A stretch of DNA of 64,000 nucleotides from Leucobacter coleopterorum (GCF_011382985.1 NZ_CP049933.1:2852001-2916000); one strand, 5' to 3'. Shown: positions 17,434 to 28,262, counted from the first letter of the stretch. The notes: generated from the sequence alone by a model not told the origin. A program made the numbers and translations.

Positions 17434-20400
17434 CTACCCGTTGGTTTCCATACGGAACAGGAACGCTGCCATAGCCTCACGTGAGACAGGGTCTTTTGGA
17501 GCGTAAATGGGCTTGCCACCCGGTTGCGGAGTGCCAGTCGAGAGACCCGAGGAGCGCATCCATGCAATCTCGCGATAGAAGCGATGATTCGTTGGCACAT
17601 CGGAAAACGGCGAGGTTTTGGGAGGGGAGTAGCCCTTGGGCGCTTCGAGCCTATATAGGAACGCCGCCATCGCCTCACGCGATACCGCTGCTTTGGGATC
17701 GTAGCGGCTGCCAGTCGCCGTGCGAGTGCCAGTTGATAGCCCGGTCTCAGCCATCCAGGCAATCTGCCGATAGAACTTTTGGTTGACCGACACATCAATA
17801 AAGGGCGACTTGGCTGGCGGTTTCCGGGTCTTCAGTGCATCAAGTCGGTAAAGGAACGCCGCCATCGCCTCACGGGTCACGGCCGACTTCGGCCCATACA
17901 CAGGGCCCTGCGCGGTAGCAGTGCCGGTAGATAGCCCCGTCTGGTGCATCCAGGCAATCTGCTGATAGAACCTGTGGTAAGTCGGGACGTCAATAAATGG
18001 TGACCTTTTCGGCGGAGTCGGCGCACCCTTCAGCTTGACGGGGTCCGAGGTGCGCGATGCTGTACCGTACGCTGTTTTAGACCCGGTAACCGTCACAGTG
18101 AGCCGGCGCCCGGCATCAGCGATGGAAAGCTTATAGCTCTCGCCGGTGGCTCCCGAAATCGGAGACCCATTGCGATTCCACTGGTATCTCAACTGCACTG
18201 GCTTGGGCCCCCAGGCGGCAGTGTTCGCTTTCAACACCGACCCTGCTCGCAGCTGCCCATCGATCACAGGAGTAGATGTCTGAAGCACACCGAGCGCAAC
18301 CACAGACTCTGCCGAGCCTCGCTCGGCAGGCGCGTACCCGAGTTTCGATGCGACCACCCCACCGATAGCTTCACCCCAAGGTCCTGAGGTGTGATGGTGT
18401 AGCTACTCGAGGTTGCTCCGCTCACTGCTTTACCGTTGCGGTACCACTGCAGCTTGAGGTTGACCGGTCGGGGCTGCCAGTTGCCCAACACGGCGCTCAC
18501 CTGCTGCCCAACCCGCACCGATCCTTTAATGCTCGGCACGGGTCTGCTGCTCAGGGTCTCGATGTTCACACTTCGGGGGTTGCTGTTGACCCTCCAGCCG
18601 CCGGCAGAGTACCCAAGATTGCTTAACCGCAGAAGCGGCGTAGCAAACTTTCCGCCCGTATTGTAAGCAATATTGACTCCCGAGCTGGCAAAGCCAACTA
18701 TGTCGGCACGGCCATCACCGTTGACGTCGGTCACCATGCGCGGGTGACGATCAATGAGCCAGTTCGTTTTGCCGTCCTTTGTTGCGCCAAAATCACTCGA
18801 CCATCGTTTCGTCACACCGAACTTCGATCCCGAACTGAGAGCCACCACTACCCCGGTTTCACCAAACCCGACAATGTCGGCTCGCCCATCACCGTTCACA
18901 TCAGCCAGCACACGCGGGTGGCGACCCGTCTCCCATCCTGCGGTCACTCCAAAATCACTGGCCCAACGCACGGGTGTTTTGAGGCCAGATCGCGTGTTGA
19001 TTGCGACGTACACTCCGTCATCCTTGAAACCGACGACGTCTGGTATGCCATCCCCATTCACGTCAGCGAGCATACGAGGGTGGTTCTCCATACGCCAGCC
19101 ACTGCCATAGCCGAAGGCTGATGACCACTGCTTTGTGGCCGCAAAACCTTTGCCTGTGCTCAGCGCCACCGAGACTCCCGCATTCGAGAACCCCACGAGA
19201 TCCATCTTCCCATCACCATTCATATCGGCAAGAAAGCGGGGATGCCGGTCCACGCGCCAACCAGAGCCTGCCCCGAAAGCCGTACTCCACCGCTGCTCAG
19301 GACCAAAGGTTGACCCCGTGTTCAAGGCAACGTAAACACCTCCGTCACCAAAACCAACGATGTCGGGAAGCCCATCCCCATTGACATCGGAAAGAGTGCG
19401 CGGGTGTTTGTGCACTTCCCACCCAGCGTTGACACCAAATCCGGTAGTCCACCGTTTGGCGGCGGTAAATCCACCACCCGTACTCGTAGCGACGTACACA
19501 CCCTCGTTTGCGAAGCCCAAGACATCGGCTTTGCCGTCACCATTCACATCGACAAGCGTGCGCGGATGACGCAGGGGCGACCACCCGTTTGCTGAGCCAA
19601 AACCCGCGACCCACTGTTTTACAGGACCAAGCCCCGTCTTCGTATTGAGTGAGACCTGGACGCCGTCTATGCCGAAGCCAACCACGTCGGGCAAGCCATC
19701 ACCGTTCACGTCTGAGTTCCACGGCAGCATCTCGAGTGTGTCGTCGAGTCCATCGCCGTTTGAATCGATCATGAGTACAGTCGAGGTCGCAGCCGAGGTC
19801 TTGGTCTCGGCACGGTAGCCTGCACGATCTCCCGTCACGTCGACGCTGAGTGTCGCGGTACGGTCGGTCATGGTTGGACGATATGTGCGCCCAGTCGCGC
19901 CAGGGATGGCGGTACCGTTCCGCTTCCACTGGTAGCGCAGTGCCGTCGGCGTGGGTGACCATCCGCTCAGATTCGCCGTCAGTTTGCTCCCGACAACCGC
20001 GGCACCGCTGATCGTCGGATTACTCGTCTTTGTGAACGGGTTCGAGAGATCTTGGATGTGAATGTAGCCCTGAAATTCGCTGGGACTAATTGTGCGGGCA
20101 CCGTAAGCACCTGCCCACCCGTTGTTGTATTCTTCGATGACAATGTTGCCGTTGTCGAGCACCTGTGCCACCCAGGCGACGTGCCCGAACTCGGAGGCCC
20201 CTGGTACCAGGGGCCACTCCATGCAACGGCACCTACCTCAGGTGTGCTGTTGACAGTGATACCAACGCTGCGCGCCGAGGCTGCCCACTGCCCCGCATCT
20301 CCCCAACGCGTGAGCCCTTGTACTGGTTTGAGAAGGGCACACCGTTCGCGCTGTTGAGTCGCCACGCGACAAACGAGGTGCACTGCCGATAAGCAAAGTT

Positions 20401-20891
20401 CCACTCGTCCCAGATGTAGGCTCCGTTTGGGTACGGCCAGGGTAGGTTTTTGTATTTGCTCGGGTAGTTGTCACCGATGATGGATCCGCGAAGCGCGCTC
20501 AAAGCAGCTCTGCTCGATGCAAGGCCCTGCAGCGGATCGTCTGGCGCATCCTCTGCAGGTCTCGCTGTCTCGGGTCCGGGAGAGTTCGACGCGATCCCCC
20601 CATTGGGGCCCCGCGGCTCTTCTTCTTCAGCTGGCACCTCTGGGGTTGTCGCCGGTGGTGTCGGATCCGCAGTAGGTGGATCCGCCGGGTCGATGGTTGG
20701 TGGCTCCGTGGGTTCCGCGGTAGGCGGGTCAATCGGAGCCGCAGTTGGTGGATCCGTTGTTTCGTTTGTTGGAGGTGCAGTCGGTGACTCGGCCGAGGCG
20801 CCCGTCCGCGACCCCAAAGGCGCAACGAGCAGCGACACTATCAACGCTGCCGTAAGCACCGTCGCCGCGACCCCCGCCCAATGCGTGGCAT
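17434..20891 (-). CDS. Giant CHAP/FG-GAP/SLH surface protein, four frameshifts
   Basis: Four single-base repairs, at the runs 20871-20875, 20315-20317, 20198-20201 and 18357-18360, join the fragments into 1,153 residues. In order these are: signal peptide (ATG at 20891; a GTG at 20859 is the alternative and would shorten it); a Pro/Thr-rich linker; a CHAP domain at about 150-290 with RQCTSFVAWRLN and SEFGHVAWVAQV; an Ig-like unit; seven FG-GAP/VCBS repeats at about 380-805, each with a DxNGDG calcium loop; two more Ig-like units; and three SLH units from about residue 960. The likely role is a wall hydrolase displayed on a calcium-stabilised propeller and held by SLH. The repaired length is an exact multiple of three, which supports the reconstruction. 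It lies just upstream of the other SLH surface gene. Confidence 0.75.
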
Positions 20892-20921
20892 TCGTCCCCC
20901 CAAATATCTCTTGCCTGGGGA

Positions 20922-21775
20922 CTACCGATCCCCCGGCAACCCCCGTCCTATAAGCCCGCGAAACAGCACGCGCTTTACTGCCGCAGGGAGTAAACGGTAC
21001 GCCCCCTTCATAACTACGTTACGCGCATACTGCGTGCGCGTCACAAATCCCATGCGCAACAGCTCTCGCTGCAGCTTCCATTCGGTGCGGGCCTCAGCCC
21101 AGCCGCCGCGGCGAGCAAAGGCTCCAGATCCCACCCGATAGCGCAACAGCGGATCCGCGATATTCTCAACCCGCGCCCCATCCGCAATGAGTTGCACCCC
21201 CAGCCAGTAGTCTTCCATCTTGCCGAAGGGCTGGTAGCGCCCAACACGATCGAGTGCGGCAACACGGTACATCATGGTGGGGTGGTTGAAGGGTTATGCG
21301 TGCGAGCGTGATCCCGAATGCGCTCGGCACCAACGGGTGGCACACGAATCGCGCTCGGGGTTGCGGGGTCATGCTCAAACTCCTGCATGCCCGTGCCCAC
21401 CAGATCGTACCCCTGCTCGATCAGCTCCCACTGTCGCGCGAAGCGCTCAGGGCTTGAAACGTCATCCGCATCCATGCGGGCAACAACTGGGTGGGAACAC
21501 GCGTCGAGGCCTGCATTCAGCGCCTCGGTAAGTCCGCGGTTTTCGGAGAGCCTGATCACCCGCACCGGAACAGAGCTACTGGCTTCGATGCGTTCGAGCT
21601 CCGCGGCGAGCGCATCTGGCACTGGACCGTCCTGCACTATGACAGCCTCGGCAGGTCGCAGAGTCTGCTGATCTACCGAACTCTCGAAGGCGAGACGCAA
21701 GTGCTCGGCGTTATCCCCCGCGTACACCGGGAGCAGGAGGGAGAAGTTCGCCTGGGGTGTTTCTGATGCAGGCAT
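20922..21775 (-). CDS. GT2-family glycosyltransferase, one frameshift
   Basis: The N-terminal fragment starts at ATG 21775 and has the GT-A signature FSLLLPVYAGDNAEHL, VIVQDGP, LSENRGLTEALNAG and ARMDADD, the metal-binding DxD. The frame ends at THNPSTTPP. Adding one base to the run at 21291-21293 changes this to NPFNHPTMMYRVAAL and continues into a 117-residue second fragment with KMEDYWLGVQL, the acceptor-side ED motif. The restored protein is 284 residues, a normal length for small family-2 transferases. Such enzymes add a sugar from a nucleotide donor during wall polymer assembly. The neighbours to the right (another GT2, an LtaS-like enzyme, LCP, galE) support a role in a secondary wall polymer. 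Confidence 0.8.
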
Positions 21776-21808
21776 AATGTTCTAGCGTACCCGCTAAACC
21801 TCAATTGG

Positions 21809-22786
21809 CTAGCGTGCGTCGAGCTTCGATAGACGTTCGATCTCATACATGACGTCGACGGGCACCCCAGCGTTGCGCAGCACATCACGAGTCAAGCGCG
21901 GAGCCGTAGCCCAGCCGTCACGCCATCCTCTCTTCAGGCAATCCCGCAGTTGCGCGCGATCCTCTGATGCCCGGAAGGTACGCACCCAGCGCCTCGCGGT
22001 GGCGGCGGAGTACAGAAGCTTCTCCCAGCCGTGGAGCGCACGGCTGCAGCGGAACACCCAGAGTTTGTTACGCACCTCGTAGAAGAAGCGAGGACCAGGA
22101 TCCTGATCGCTTGAGCCGCGTTTCGCAGTCTTATGAGTCACAACAGACCCTGGCACATACAGACCCCGCGCACCACGCAGCAGTCGGGCAGAGTATTCGA
22201 AATCGTCGTTCCAGAGGAAGTAGTCGGCGAGGGGCAGACCCAGTTCACGCACCCGCGATGCCCTCAGAAACGCTGAGACGAAAGAGATGGAGCGGATCTG
22301 CATGCCCCCGGCCTGCGCGGCGCGGCGGCGTTCACGTTCTCCCGCACGAATCTTGGCTTTGGGCGTGTTCATGGGGTGGTCCTGACCATCAGTCCAGATG
22401 ACCCTCGATCCCATGACGGCCAGATCATCTTGCCCCGTGCCCCGATAGCACTTGTGTGCCTCAAGCGCCCCCGAGAGTGCGTCGGGGGAAGGAACCGTGT
22501 CGTCGTCCATCACCCAGACCCAGTCGATCCCCTCTTCGGCAACGGCAGCTGCGATCCCGACCGCAAACCCACCGGCACCGCCGGTGTTCTCAGTCAGTTG
22601 AATACACCGAGCGCGCTCGCCCCACTCTTCAATCAGTTGTTCGGCCTCTTCGCCGATTCCGCCATCAGATGCGTTGTCAACGACCACCAGGCGATCGACC
22701 GGTCGGCTCTGTGCGGCGAGCGCACGGAGCGACTCTTGCAGCAGCTCGCGCCGATTGTATGCCACCAATACGGCGGTTACGCGCAT
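21809..22786 (-). CDS. GT2-family glycosyltransferase (GlfT2-like)
   Basis: The product is 325 residues, intact. It begins VTAVLVAYNRRELLQESL, has VVVDNASDGG and ENTGGAGGFAVGI, and carries the triplet WVMDDDTVP, the DDD metal motif typical of rhamnosyl- and galactofuranosyl-transferases. FLWNDDFEYSARL in the second half supplies the catalytic WxDDxE-like motif found in galactofuranosyltransferases of the GlfT2 group. The probable substrate is a UDP-sugar donor with a growing wall glycan as acceptor, on the cytoplasmic face. It lies 34 bases upstream of the other GT2 gene and downstream of the LtaS-like gene, all leftward, so the three are probably co-transcribed. Confidence 0.85.
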   Translation of the reverse strand: MRVTAVLVAYNRRELLQESLRALAAQSRPVDRLVVVDNASDGGIGEEAEQLIEEWGERARCIQLTENTGGAGGFAVGIAAAVAEEGIDWVWVMDDDTVPSPDALSGALEAHKCYRGTGQDDLAVMGSRVIWTDGQDHPMNTPKAKIRAGERERRRAAQAGGMQIRSISFVSAFLRASRVRELGLPLADYFLWNDDFEYSARLLRGARGLYVPGSVVTHKTAKRGSSDQDPGPRFFYEVRNKLWVFRCSRALHGWEKLLYSAATARRWVRTFRASEDRAQLRDCLKRGWRDGWATAPRLTRDVLRNAGVPVDVMYEIERLSKLDAR

Positions 22787-22871
22787 GCGAACACTCTCCC
22801 CTCAAGACAAATTGGCCTCGCCTAGTCTACGTTGCCCGCGAAGGAGCTGACTCGCTCGCGGCTCGAGCCCT

Positions 22872-24515
22872 TTACCCCGCTGCGGTAACCTGCGACCCGT
22901 GAGCCCACATCTTGGCGTAGAAGTCCATCGATCGGGAATTCACCACGTCTAAGTATTCGCTCGAGTCAAGGTCGAGGATCGATCCTGCTGGCACGTCCTT
23001 CGCCTTCACTAACGCAGAAACCCCAATGCCGGCCCGGTGATCCTTCAAATTCAGTCCGACGAGTTCAAGCAACGTCGGATACATGCTGAGCTGGTCGATC
23101 TCATCGCGGGCGAACTGTGCTCCGCCAGGCGCCCAGACGCGATTAAAGATCGTGCGATCGTCACGATCCTTCAGCTCGTCCCAAAAGCTCCCACCCTCGA
23201 CATTCATCTTGCGATGGTCACCCATCAACACAACAGTCGTGTCGTTGAGGTAACCCTCGTTTTCCATGAAGTCGACAAACTCCGCCACCTGCTCCATGGA
23301 ACAGAGCGTGATTGAGGTCATGGCCTTCTTCGTGGTCACGTCGCAATAGTCGTAAACGTGCGGTTCCTCGTGCGTATCGAGTGTCAGTATCGTGAGATTA
23401 AAAGGCTGCCCAGCATCGTGGAGCTGCGTTACCTTTTCCTTCGCGCGCTCAAACAGACGTCTGTCAGAGAGCCCCCAGTCATCGCGCGTCTCGGTCTCGC
23501 CCTCGCTCGCCCATACTTTGAGGTCGTCAACCTCGTCATAACCGTGTCCAGATAGAAACGTTCCTTTACCCGCGAAGTCCGCGTTGGCTCCTCCGAGAAA
23601 GACGTTTCGGTATCCCTTCTGTTTCAGCACGTCGCCAAGACAATCGGCTCCAGGCAAAAATTGTTCCACCTCGTGACCCTTATCGCCGAGCACATTCAGG
23701 TCGTTGTTGTCTGCGTTCGAACTCGCGGTGCGCAGTGGGATCCCACACTGCGTGCTCACGATTCCGGCCATGGTCCAACCACCACCCTCGTACTGCTGCA
23801 GACGAGGAACCGCTGCCCAGCCAGAAGTCGCCTCCTGCACAGGTGCAAGCATGTTCTCTTCGAAAACTGTGTCGTCTGCAAATGTATCCTCGATGGATTC
23901 AAGGTAGATCAATACGAGGTTTTTCGTGCCGGCTGCACCGTTCGTTGCGGTGACACTTTCATCGTTGCGCGAGCCGACACTCACTGCCGAACCGCCAGTC
24001 CCCGTCGTCGACTCAATCTTCGGTGCAGTGTAAAAGTCGGCGAGGGTTGTTCCGAGTGCTTTCTCTCGCATGGAAGCCTGCACGTAGTCAGCAGCTCCGA
24101 TCGTATCGCCAAACACAACCGCACCGCTCAGGGGCAACACCACCGCAAGCGCAATCGAGATCCCGCGAAACAACCTGGTGCGAAGGGTGGTAAACCAATC
24201 CTTGGAACGCAGCCCGCGCCGAAACGTCTCAACTACCACCGCCAACGCGAGTGTGATGGCCACGGGAACCACGAGGATGGCCGCGACTGCCCCCGCGACG
24301 AGGGCGTCACCGCCGGCACCATCTCCACCACCGTTGATGTTGCTCAGCAACTGGTCAATAGAGATGACTCCAAAGGTTCGCCGAACCCAGATTCCGGCAC
24401 CGGTAAAGACAGCGCCAGCAGCAACGAGCATCCAGAACCCGACGATTCCAGCGGCCCACAACCCACGTCTCGGGTTGACCGACTCTGCAGTCAATTCTTT
24501 TTCCACCTCTATCAA
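22872..24515 (-). CDS. LtaS/MdoB-type sulfatase-fold membrane transferase
   Basis: The product is 547 residues. Three or four membrane helices lie in the first 165 residues, followed by an extracellular sulfatase-fold domain. Catalytic landmarks are LVLIYLESIEDTF (metal-binding Glu), GGGWTMAGIVSTQCG with the nucleophile Thr, LDTHEEPHVYDY and VLMGDHRKMN with the metal-binding Asp-His. In the LtaS/MdoB family such enzymes take phosphoglycerol from phosphatidylglycerol and add it to teichoic or other glycopolymers outside the cell. Only a few helices are present, rather than the usual five, but topology needs prediction. The location between the GT2 genes and the LCP ligase fits phosphoglycerol decoration of a wall polymer. 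Confidence 0.85.
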   Translation of the reverse strand: MIEVEKELTAESVNPRRGLWAAGIVGFWMLVAAGAVFTGAGIWVRRTFGVISIDQLLSNINGGGDGAGGDALVAGAVAAILVVPVAITLALAVVVETFRRGLRSKDWFTTLRTRLFRGISIALAVVLPLSGAVVFGDTIGAADYVQASMREKALGTTLADFYTAPKIESTTGTGGSAVSVGSRNDESVTATNGAAGTKNLVLIYLESIEDTFADDTVFEENMLAPVQEATSGWAAVPRLQQYEGGGWTMAGIVSTQCGIPLRTASSNADNNDLNVLGDKGHEVEQFLPGADCLGDVLKQKGYRNVFLGGANADFAGKGTFLSGHGYDEVDDLKVWASEGETETRDDWGLSDRRLFERAKEKVTQLHDAGQPFNLTILTLDTHEEPHVYDYCDVTTKKAMTSITLCSMEQVAEFVDFMENEGYLNDTTVVLMGDHRKMNVEGGSFWDELKDRDDRTIFNRVWAPGGAQFARDEIDQLSMYPTLLELVGLNLKDHRAGIGVSALVKAKDVPAGSILDLDSSEYLDVVNSRSMDFYAKMWAHGSQVTAAG

Positions 24516-24535
24516 TCGCTGAACAAGCAGCGATT

Positions 24536-25942
24536 TTACCCCTCGTCTTTTTTGGGCGGAGATGCTTCGGCAATACCTTCGGCAGTGAGCTGCCTGATCA
24601 CGTCAAAGTCGGGCGCATCCGGTTCAACCGCGGGCGGAACGAGTTCGACGTTCACAATCTCGTGGCCACGCGACTTACCCGCAAGATCGACAAGCCTGCC
24701 CAGCATTGACTCGGGAATGTCGGTCTCAATGAGTTGGGTGCCCGCTGAGGCGATTCCCTGGAACTTGACCAGCACATTCGCGGGGTTCATCTGTGCGAGG
24801 ATCGCCGCCTGCAATTCACGCTGCCGCTGCATGCGGTCATAATCGCCGTTGCTCGAGCCATAACGTGAGCGCGCGTACCATTGCGCCTGAAACCCATTGA
24901 GGTGCTGTTTGCCCGGCTCGATCCAGCCGTCCATGTTCACCGGTTGACCGTATTCATCAGCTCCACCACCAATTGGCAACCGTTCGGTGACGTCCATGGT
25001 GACGCCGCCTAGCGCGTCAATCAGTTCAGCGAAGCCGTCCATGTTCAGAAGCACGTAGAACTGAATCTTGAGTCCGAGTGCTCCCTCAACGGCTTCTCGC
25101 GTCGCCTCGATCCCCGGGGAAGAATCGCGTTTTTTGGCGTTCGGGTAGAGCTCGGGGTAAAAAAGCTCAGCTTCGGCGTAGATGCCGTTCAGAATGCAGC
25201 GCCCAACCTCACAGCCGCCGTAGTCGCCGAATGCGTTCGGACCAACCCCAAAACCGTTCGGATGCATCTCAGCCATGGGCGATCCCTCGGCGAACGGCGT
25301 CGCCTCAAGCTCACGCGGCACGCCGATAATCGCGGCCTGCCCTGTTTCAGCGTCGACACTGACCACAGAGATGCTGTCGGGGCGCAGACCCTCACGGTCG
25401 GCCCCCGCATCGGTACCGAGCAGCAAGAAGTTGTAGCGTCCGTCGACGGGGGCAACCGCGGGAGCGCTGCCGAAAATATCGCTGAGCGCCCCACGTCCGG
25501 CAGCCACCGACGTTCCAGCCCACGCTGCCCCAGCTGCAGGCACGAGGGTCAATACCACAGAGAGCACCGCGACCGGCAGCTTCCAATTGCGCTGCACCCG
25601 CCTCAGCCGGGTAAGGCCGAGTGTGTTGAGCCCAAGGATGACCCACAGTACAGCGTATGCAAACAGCGCCCACTGCAAGATGAGCAGCACCCAGCTGTTC
25701 GTAAAAATGGTCAGTGTGGCTGCTCGGGCAAACATCAGCCCGAGCACCGAGGCGATCCCTCCCACCAGCAAAATAATCGTGGCGGTGAGCCCAAAACGCC
25801 CAAGCTTGCGATTGCCGGAGAGAATCTGGGCGCTGCCGGGGAGCAGAAAACCGAGCACAACAAGCCAGCGCGCTCGCTTGCTCATGAGCGGCGGCGAGGT
25901 GAGGTCTGGGTTGCGCAGCGGCCGCTCAAGATCAAGTGTCAC
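24536..25942 (-). CDS. LytR-CpsA-Psr (LCP) family wall polymer ligase
   Basis: The product is 468 residues from the GTG at 25942. I prefer this start because GGAGG lies nine bases upstream and GTG overlaps the galE stop as GTGA; the frame itself stays open further back. The N-terminal 150 residues hold several membrane helices (about four, more than the usual one). The extracellular LCP domain follows: NFLLLGTDAGADREGLRPDS with the conserved Asp and Arg, IIGVPRELE, a GGVTMDV motif and WYARSRYGSSNGDYDRMQRQ with the ligand-contacting arginines. LCP enzymes move undecaprenyl-linked glycopolymer onto peptidoglycan. A C-terminal extension rich in Pro/Asp ends the protein. Confidence 0.9.
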   Translation of the reverse strand: MTLDLERPLRNPDLTSPPLMSKRARWLVVLGFLLPGSAQILSGNRKLGRFGLTATIILLVGGIASVLGLMFARAATLTIFTNSWVLLILQWALFAYAVLWVILGLNTLGLTRLRRVQRNWKLPVAVLSVVLTLVPAAGAAWAGTSVAAGRGALSDIFGSAPAVAPVDGRYNFLLLGTDAGADREGLRPDSISVVSVDAETGQAAIIGVPRELEATPFAEGSPMAEMHPNGFGVGPNAFGDYGGCEVGRCILNGIYAEAELFYPELYPNAKKRDSSPGIEATREAVEGALGLKIQFYVLLNMDGFAELIDALGGVTMDVTERLPIGGGADEYGQPVNMDGWIEPGKQHLNGFQAQWYARSRYGSSNGDYDRMQRQRELQAAILAQMNPANVLVKFQGIASAGTQLIETDIPESMLGRLVDLAGKSRGHEIVNVELVPPAVEPDAPDFDVIRQLTAEGIAEASPPKKDEG

Positions 25943-26952
25943 GCGTCGTATCCTCCAGGATTCGATGACTGCCAAGCCCAGGAATCACGACAGGCTTCTG
26001 CGAGCGAGCGTGAGGTACGCCAGTTCAGTTCACGGTTCGCCTTCTCGGGGTTTGCTACAACCTCAGCAACGTCACCGGGGCGCGCCTCCACGATGGTGTA
26101 AGGAATTGTCTGCCCGGAGGCCTGCTCGAAAGCGCGCACCACTTCGAGCACACTGGATCCCGTTCCCGAACCAAGGTTGTAACTGGCGACTCCTGCAACG
26201 GAGTTATTGAGGGCCGCGACGTGCCCCTCGGCCAGGTCCATCACGTGAATATAGTCGCGCACACCCGTTCCGTCGGAGGTCGGATAGTTTTCGCCGAATA
26301 CGCTGAGCCGTTCACGCTTACCCACGGCAACCTGAGCAATAAATGGCATGAGGTTGTTCGGGATCCCTGAAGGATCTTCACCAATACGCCCAGAGGGGTG
26401 CGCCCCTACCGGGTTGAAGTACCGCAGCAGCACAGCTTCTAACTCGGGCCAAGCCAGCTGGGTGTCGCGAATGATTTGCTCATTCATAAATTTTGACCAC
26501 CCGTAGGGGTTGGTGAGGCCAACGCCCACGCGGTGCAGCTCGTCTTGTGGCACATACTCGGGGTCACCGTAGACCGTCGCCGAAGAGCTGAACACCAGCT
26601 TCGTTACGCCGCGGTCGCGCATAATGTCGAGCAGCGTGGTGGTGGAATCAATATTGATGCGGTAATACTTTGTTGGCATAGCCACCGACTCGCCAACTGA
26701 CTTCAGACCGGCGAGGTGGATCACGGCGTCAAATTCAACACCTGTGAGCGCCTCGGTTGCTCTGTCACGATCCGCGAGGTCAACTTCAACCACCGCGACG
26801 CTCCGGCCGCTCAGTTCTTCGACCCGACGCACCGCTTCGGGGCTGCTGTTTGAGAAGTCATCGAGAACGACCACGTCGTGTCCCTGGTCCAAGAGCACGA
26901 GGGCGGTGTGGGAGCCAATGTAACCGGCTCCACCTGTCAGCAATACACGCAT
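25939..26952 (-). CDS. galE: UDP-glucose 4-epimerase
   Basis: The product is 337 residues, the usual length for GalE. It starts with the NAD-binding loop LLTGGAGYIGSHTALVL, continues with VVLDDFSNSS and VIHLAGLKSVGESV, and holds the catalytic pair: FSSSATVYG and the YGWSKFMNEQ motif (YxxxK). Later motifs RYFNPVGAHPSG and VRDYIHVMDLAEGH are diagnostic for this epimerase rather than for other SDR sugar enzymes. It interconverts UDP-glucose and UDP-galactose in the cytoplasm and would supply galactose or, through UDP-galactopyranose mutase, galactofuranose to the neighbouring transferases. It is the first gene of the leftward cluster and overlaps the LCP gene by four bases. Confidence 0.95.
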   Translation of the reverse strand: MRVLLTGGAGYIGSHTALVLLDQGHDVVVLDDFSNSSPEAVRRVEELSGRSVAVVEVDLADRDRATEALTGVEFDAVIHLAGLKSVGESVAMPTKYYRINIDSTTTLLDIMRDRGVTKLVFSSSATVYGDPEYVPQDELHRVGVGLTNPYGWSKFMNEQIIRDTQLAWPELEAVLLRYFNPVGAHPSGRIGEDPSGIPNNLMPFIAQVAVGKRERLSVFGENYPTSDGTGVRDYIHVMDLAEGHVAALNNSVAGVASYNLGSGTGSSVLEVVRAFEQASGQTIPYTIVEARPGDVAEVVANPEKANRELNWRTSRSLAEACRDSWAWQSSNPGGYDA

Positions 26953-27122
26953 GCATACCAGCGTACTTCGTTTGACCCGTGGACTCCCCGAATGATGGCG
27001 CTATCGTCACATTTCTATTTCGTCCTTGAGTTCGCAGGGCATAAGTTCAGGCTTCGCCCTCTCTGACTCATAGAATGATCTGGGACAGTTCTAGAACACG
27101 AATCAACGATGGGAGACATTAC

Positions 27123-28220
27123 GTGGCAACACTCACTCTCATCGCCGAGCCTTTCCCTGATTGGGAAGCACCGGTGCACGCCGCTGCCGCTCGAGATCTT
27201 ACGGAGGCCCTGGCTGTCACTGCACCACGCAGCTGCAGCACGCGCTACCTGATGGCAAAGGGTTCCACGGATCCCCACTTCACCTCCCCACTCATTCGCT
27301 CCGAACATCTGCCGTTTCGCTCAACGATGCTGCCGCTTCTGTGGCAAAACGGAGCAACCGCTCGGCCGCTCGATGGCGAGTTTGTGCACTCAATCACCCC
27401 AATGGTTCCGCTGCGTTCCCACGGCGACGACGACGGCACCCAGACCTCGGTCACTATCACGCACAGCATCGCCTGGGATGCCCCAGCGATTCTCGGTAAT
27501 TCTCAGGCCAGGTTGTACCGTGCGTTCGTGCGCCGTGCGGTGAAGCTTGCTGACGTTATTTTCACGCCGACTCACGCAACCGCGCGGGCGCTGCAGGAGC
27601 ACTTCGGTGCCGATCTGCCCGTTCAAGTTCTACAGCTTGGTGCTCCATCTGAATATCTGCGCCCAGACGACGCTATCGAGCGCCGCGCCGAGATCGGAGT
27701 TCCCGATCACTACGCGGTGACAACCGCCACCGCGAGCGAGCACGGCCGCCTGAGCTGGGTTATCGATGCGCTGCGCGCCGACCCTTCACTACCCAACGTG
27801 GTGGTACTTGAGGGACTGGATCCCGCAGCCAACGCCACCACACCGCCAAACATCCCCGATGAGCTGCGGCACCGCCTGAACTTCGTGAACCCTCGAGACT
27901 TGACCGACGTCGGTGCGGTGCTCAGCGGCGCTTCGCTTTTGCTACACCCCCAGACATACGTCGGCACTGGGTACACCCTGCTCGGAGCCCTCACCGGATC
28001 CGTTCCCGTGTTGCACGCCGGCCACCCAGCCGCGGAAGAACTCGTGCTCGATGCGGGTCTCGCCGCAACCGAAGCTGGCGAATTTGCTGCCGAGTTCAGC
28101 AGACTCTTTCGTGACCCCAACTCACTCACTAAGTTGGCGGTTCTCGCTCGCGACCGCAGCCGCGGTTTCGGATGGAACGGCGCGGCCTGGCAGCTCTGGG
28201 AAGCGCACGCTAATATGTAG
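27123..28220 (+). CDS. Glycosyltransferase, GT4-like
   Basis: The start is the GTG at 27123, because GGGAGA lies just upstream; the frame is open to a TTG at 27075 but without a site. The product is 365 residues, soluble. It has a GT-B layout: ITHSIAWDAPA and LADVIFTPTHATARAL in the N-terminal domain, VQVLQLGAPSEYL at the hinge, and in the C-terminal domain a run similar to the GT4 donor site (LLHPQTYVGTGYTLLGALTGSVPVLHAG, then AAEELV), although the classical EGFGLxxxE motif has drifted. It runs opposite to galE, facing away from the wall-polymer cluster. Its substrate is not readable from sequence; a role in the same surface glycan is inference. Confidence 0.7.
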   Translation: MATLTLIAEPFPDWEAPVHAAAARDLTEALAVTAPRSCSTRYLMAKGSTDPHFTSPLIRSEHLPFRSTMLPLLWQNGATARPLDGEFVHSITPMVPLRSHGDDDGTQTSVTITHSIAWDAPAILGNSQARLYRAFVRRAVKLADVIFTPTHATARALQEHFGADLPVQVLQLGAPSEYLRPDDAIERRAEIGVPDHYAVTTATASEHGRLSWVIDALRADPSLPNVVVLEGLDPAANATTPPNIPDELRHRLNFVNPRDLTDVGAVLSGASLLLHPQTYVGTGYTLLGALTGSVPVLHAGHPAAEELVLDAGLAATEAGEFAAEFSRLFRDPNSLTKLAVLARDRSRGFGWNGAAWQLWEAHANM

Positions 28221-28262
28221 TGTCTGCGCGGCGCTCATCTGGCACCTGTGGCACCTGTCTCG

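Noticed and set aside
14650..20250. Programmed -1 frameshifting in the CHAP genes, because both break between the Cys and His motifs
   Set aside because: Neither site has a slippery heptamer, the sites differ in sequence, and identical one-base losses occur in many unrelated genes of the window, so a common technical cause fits better.
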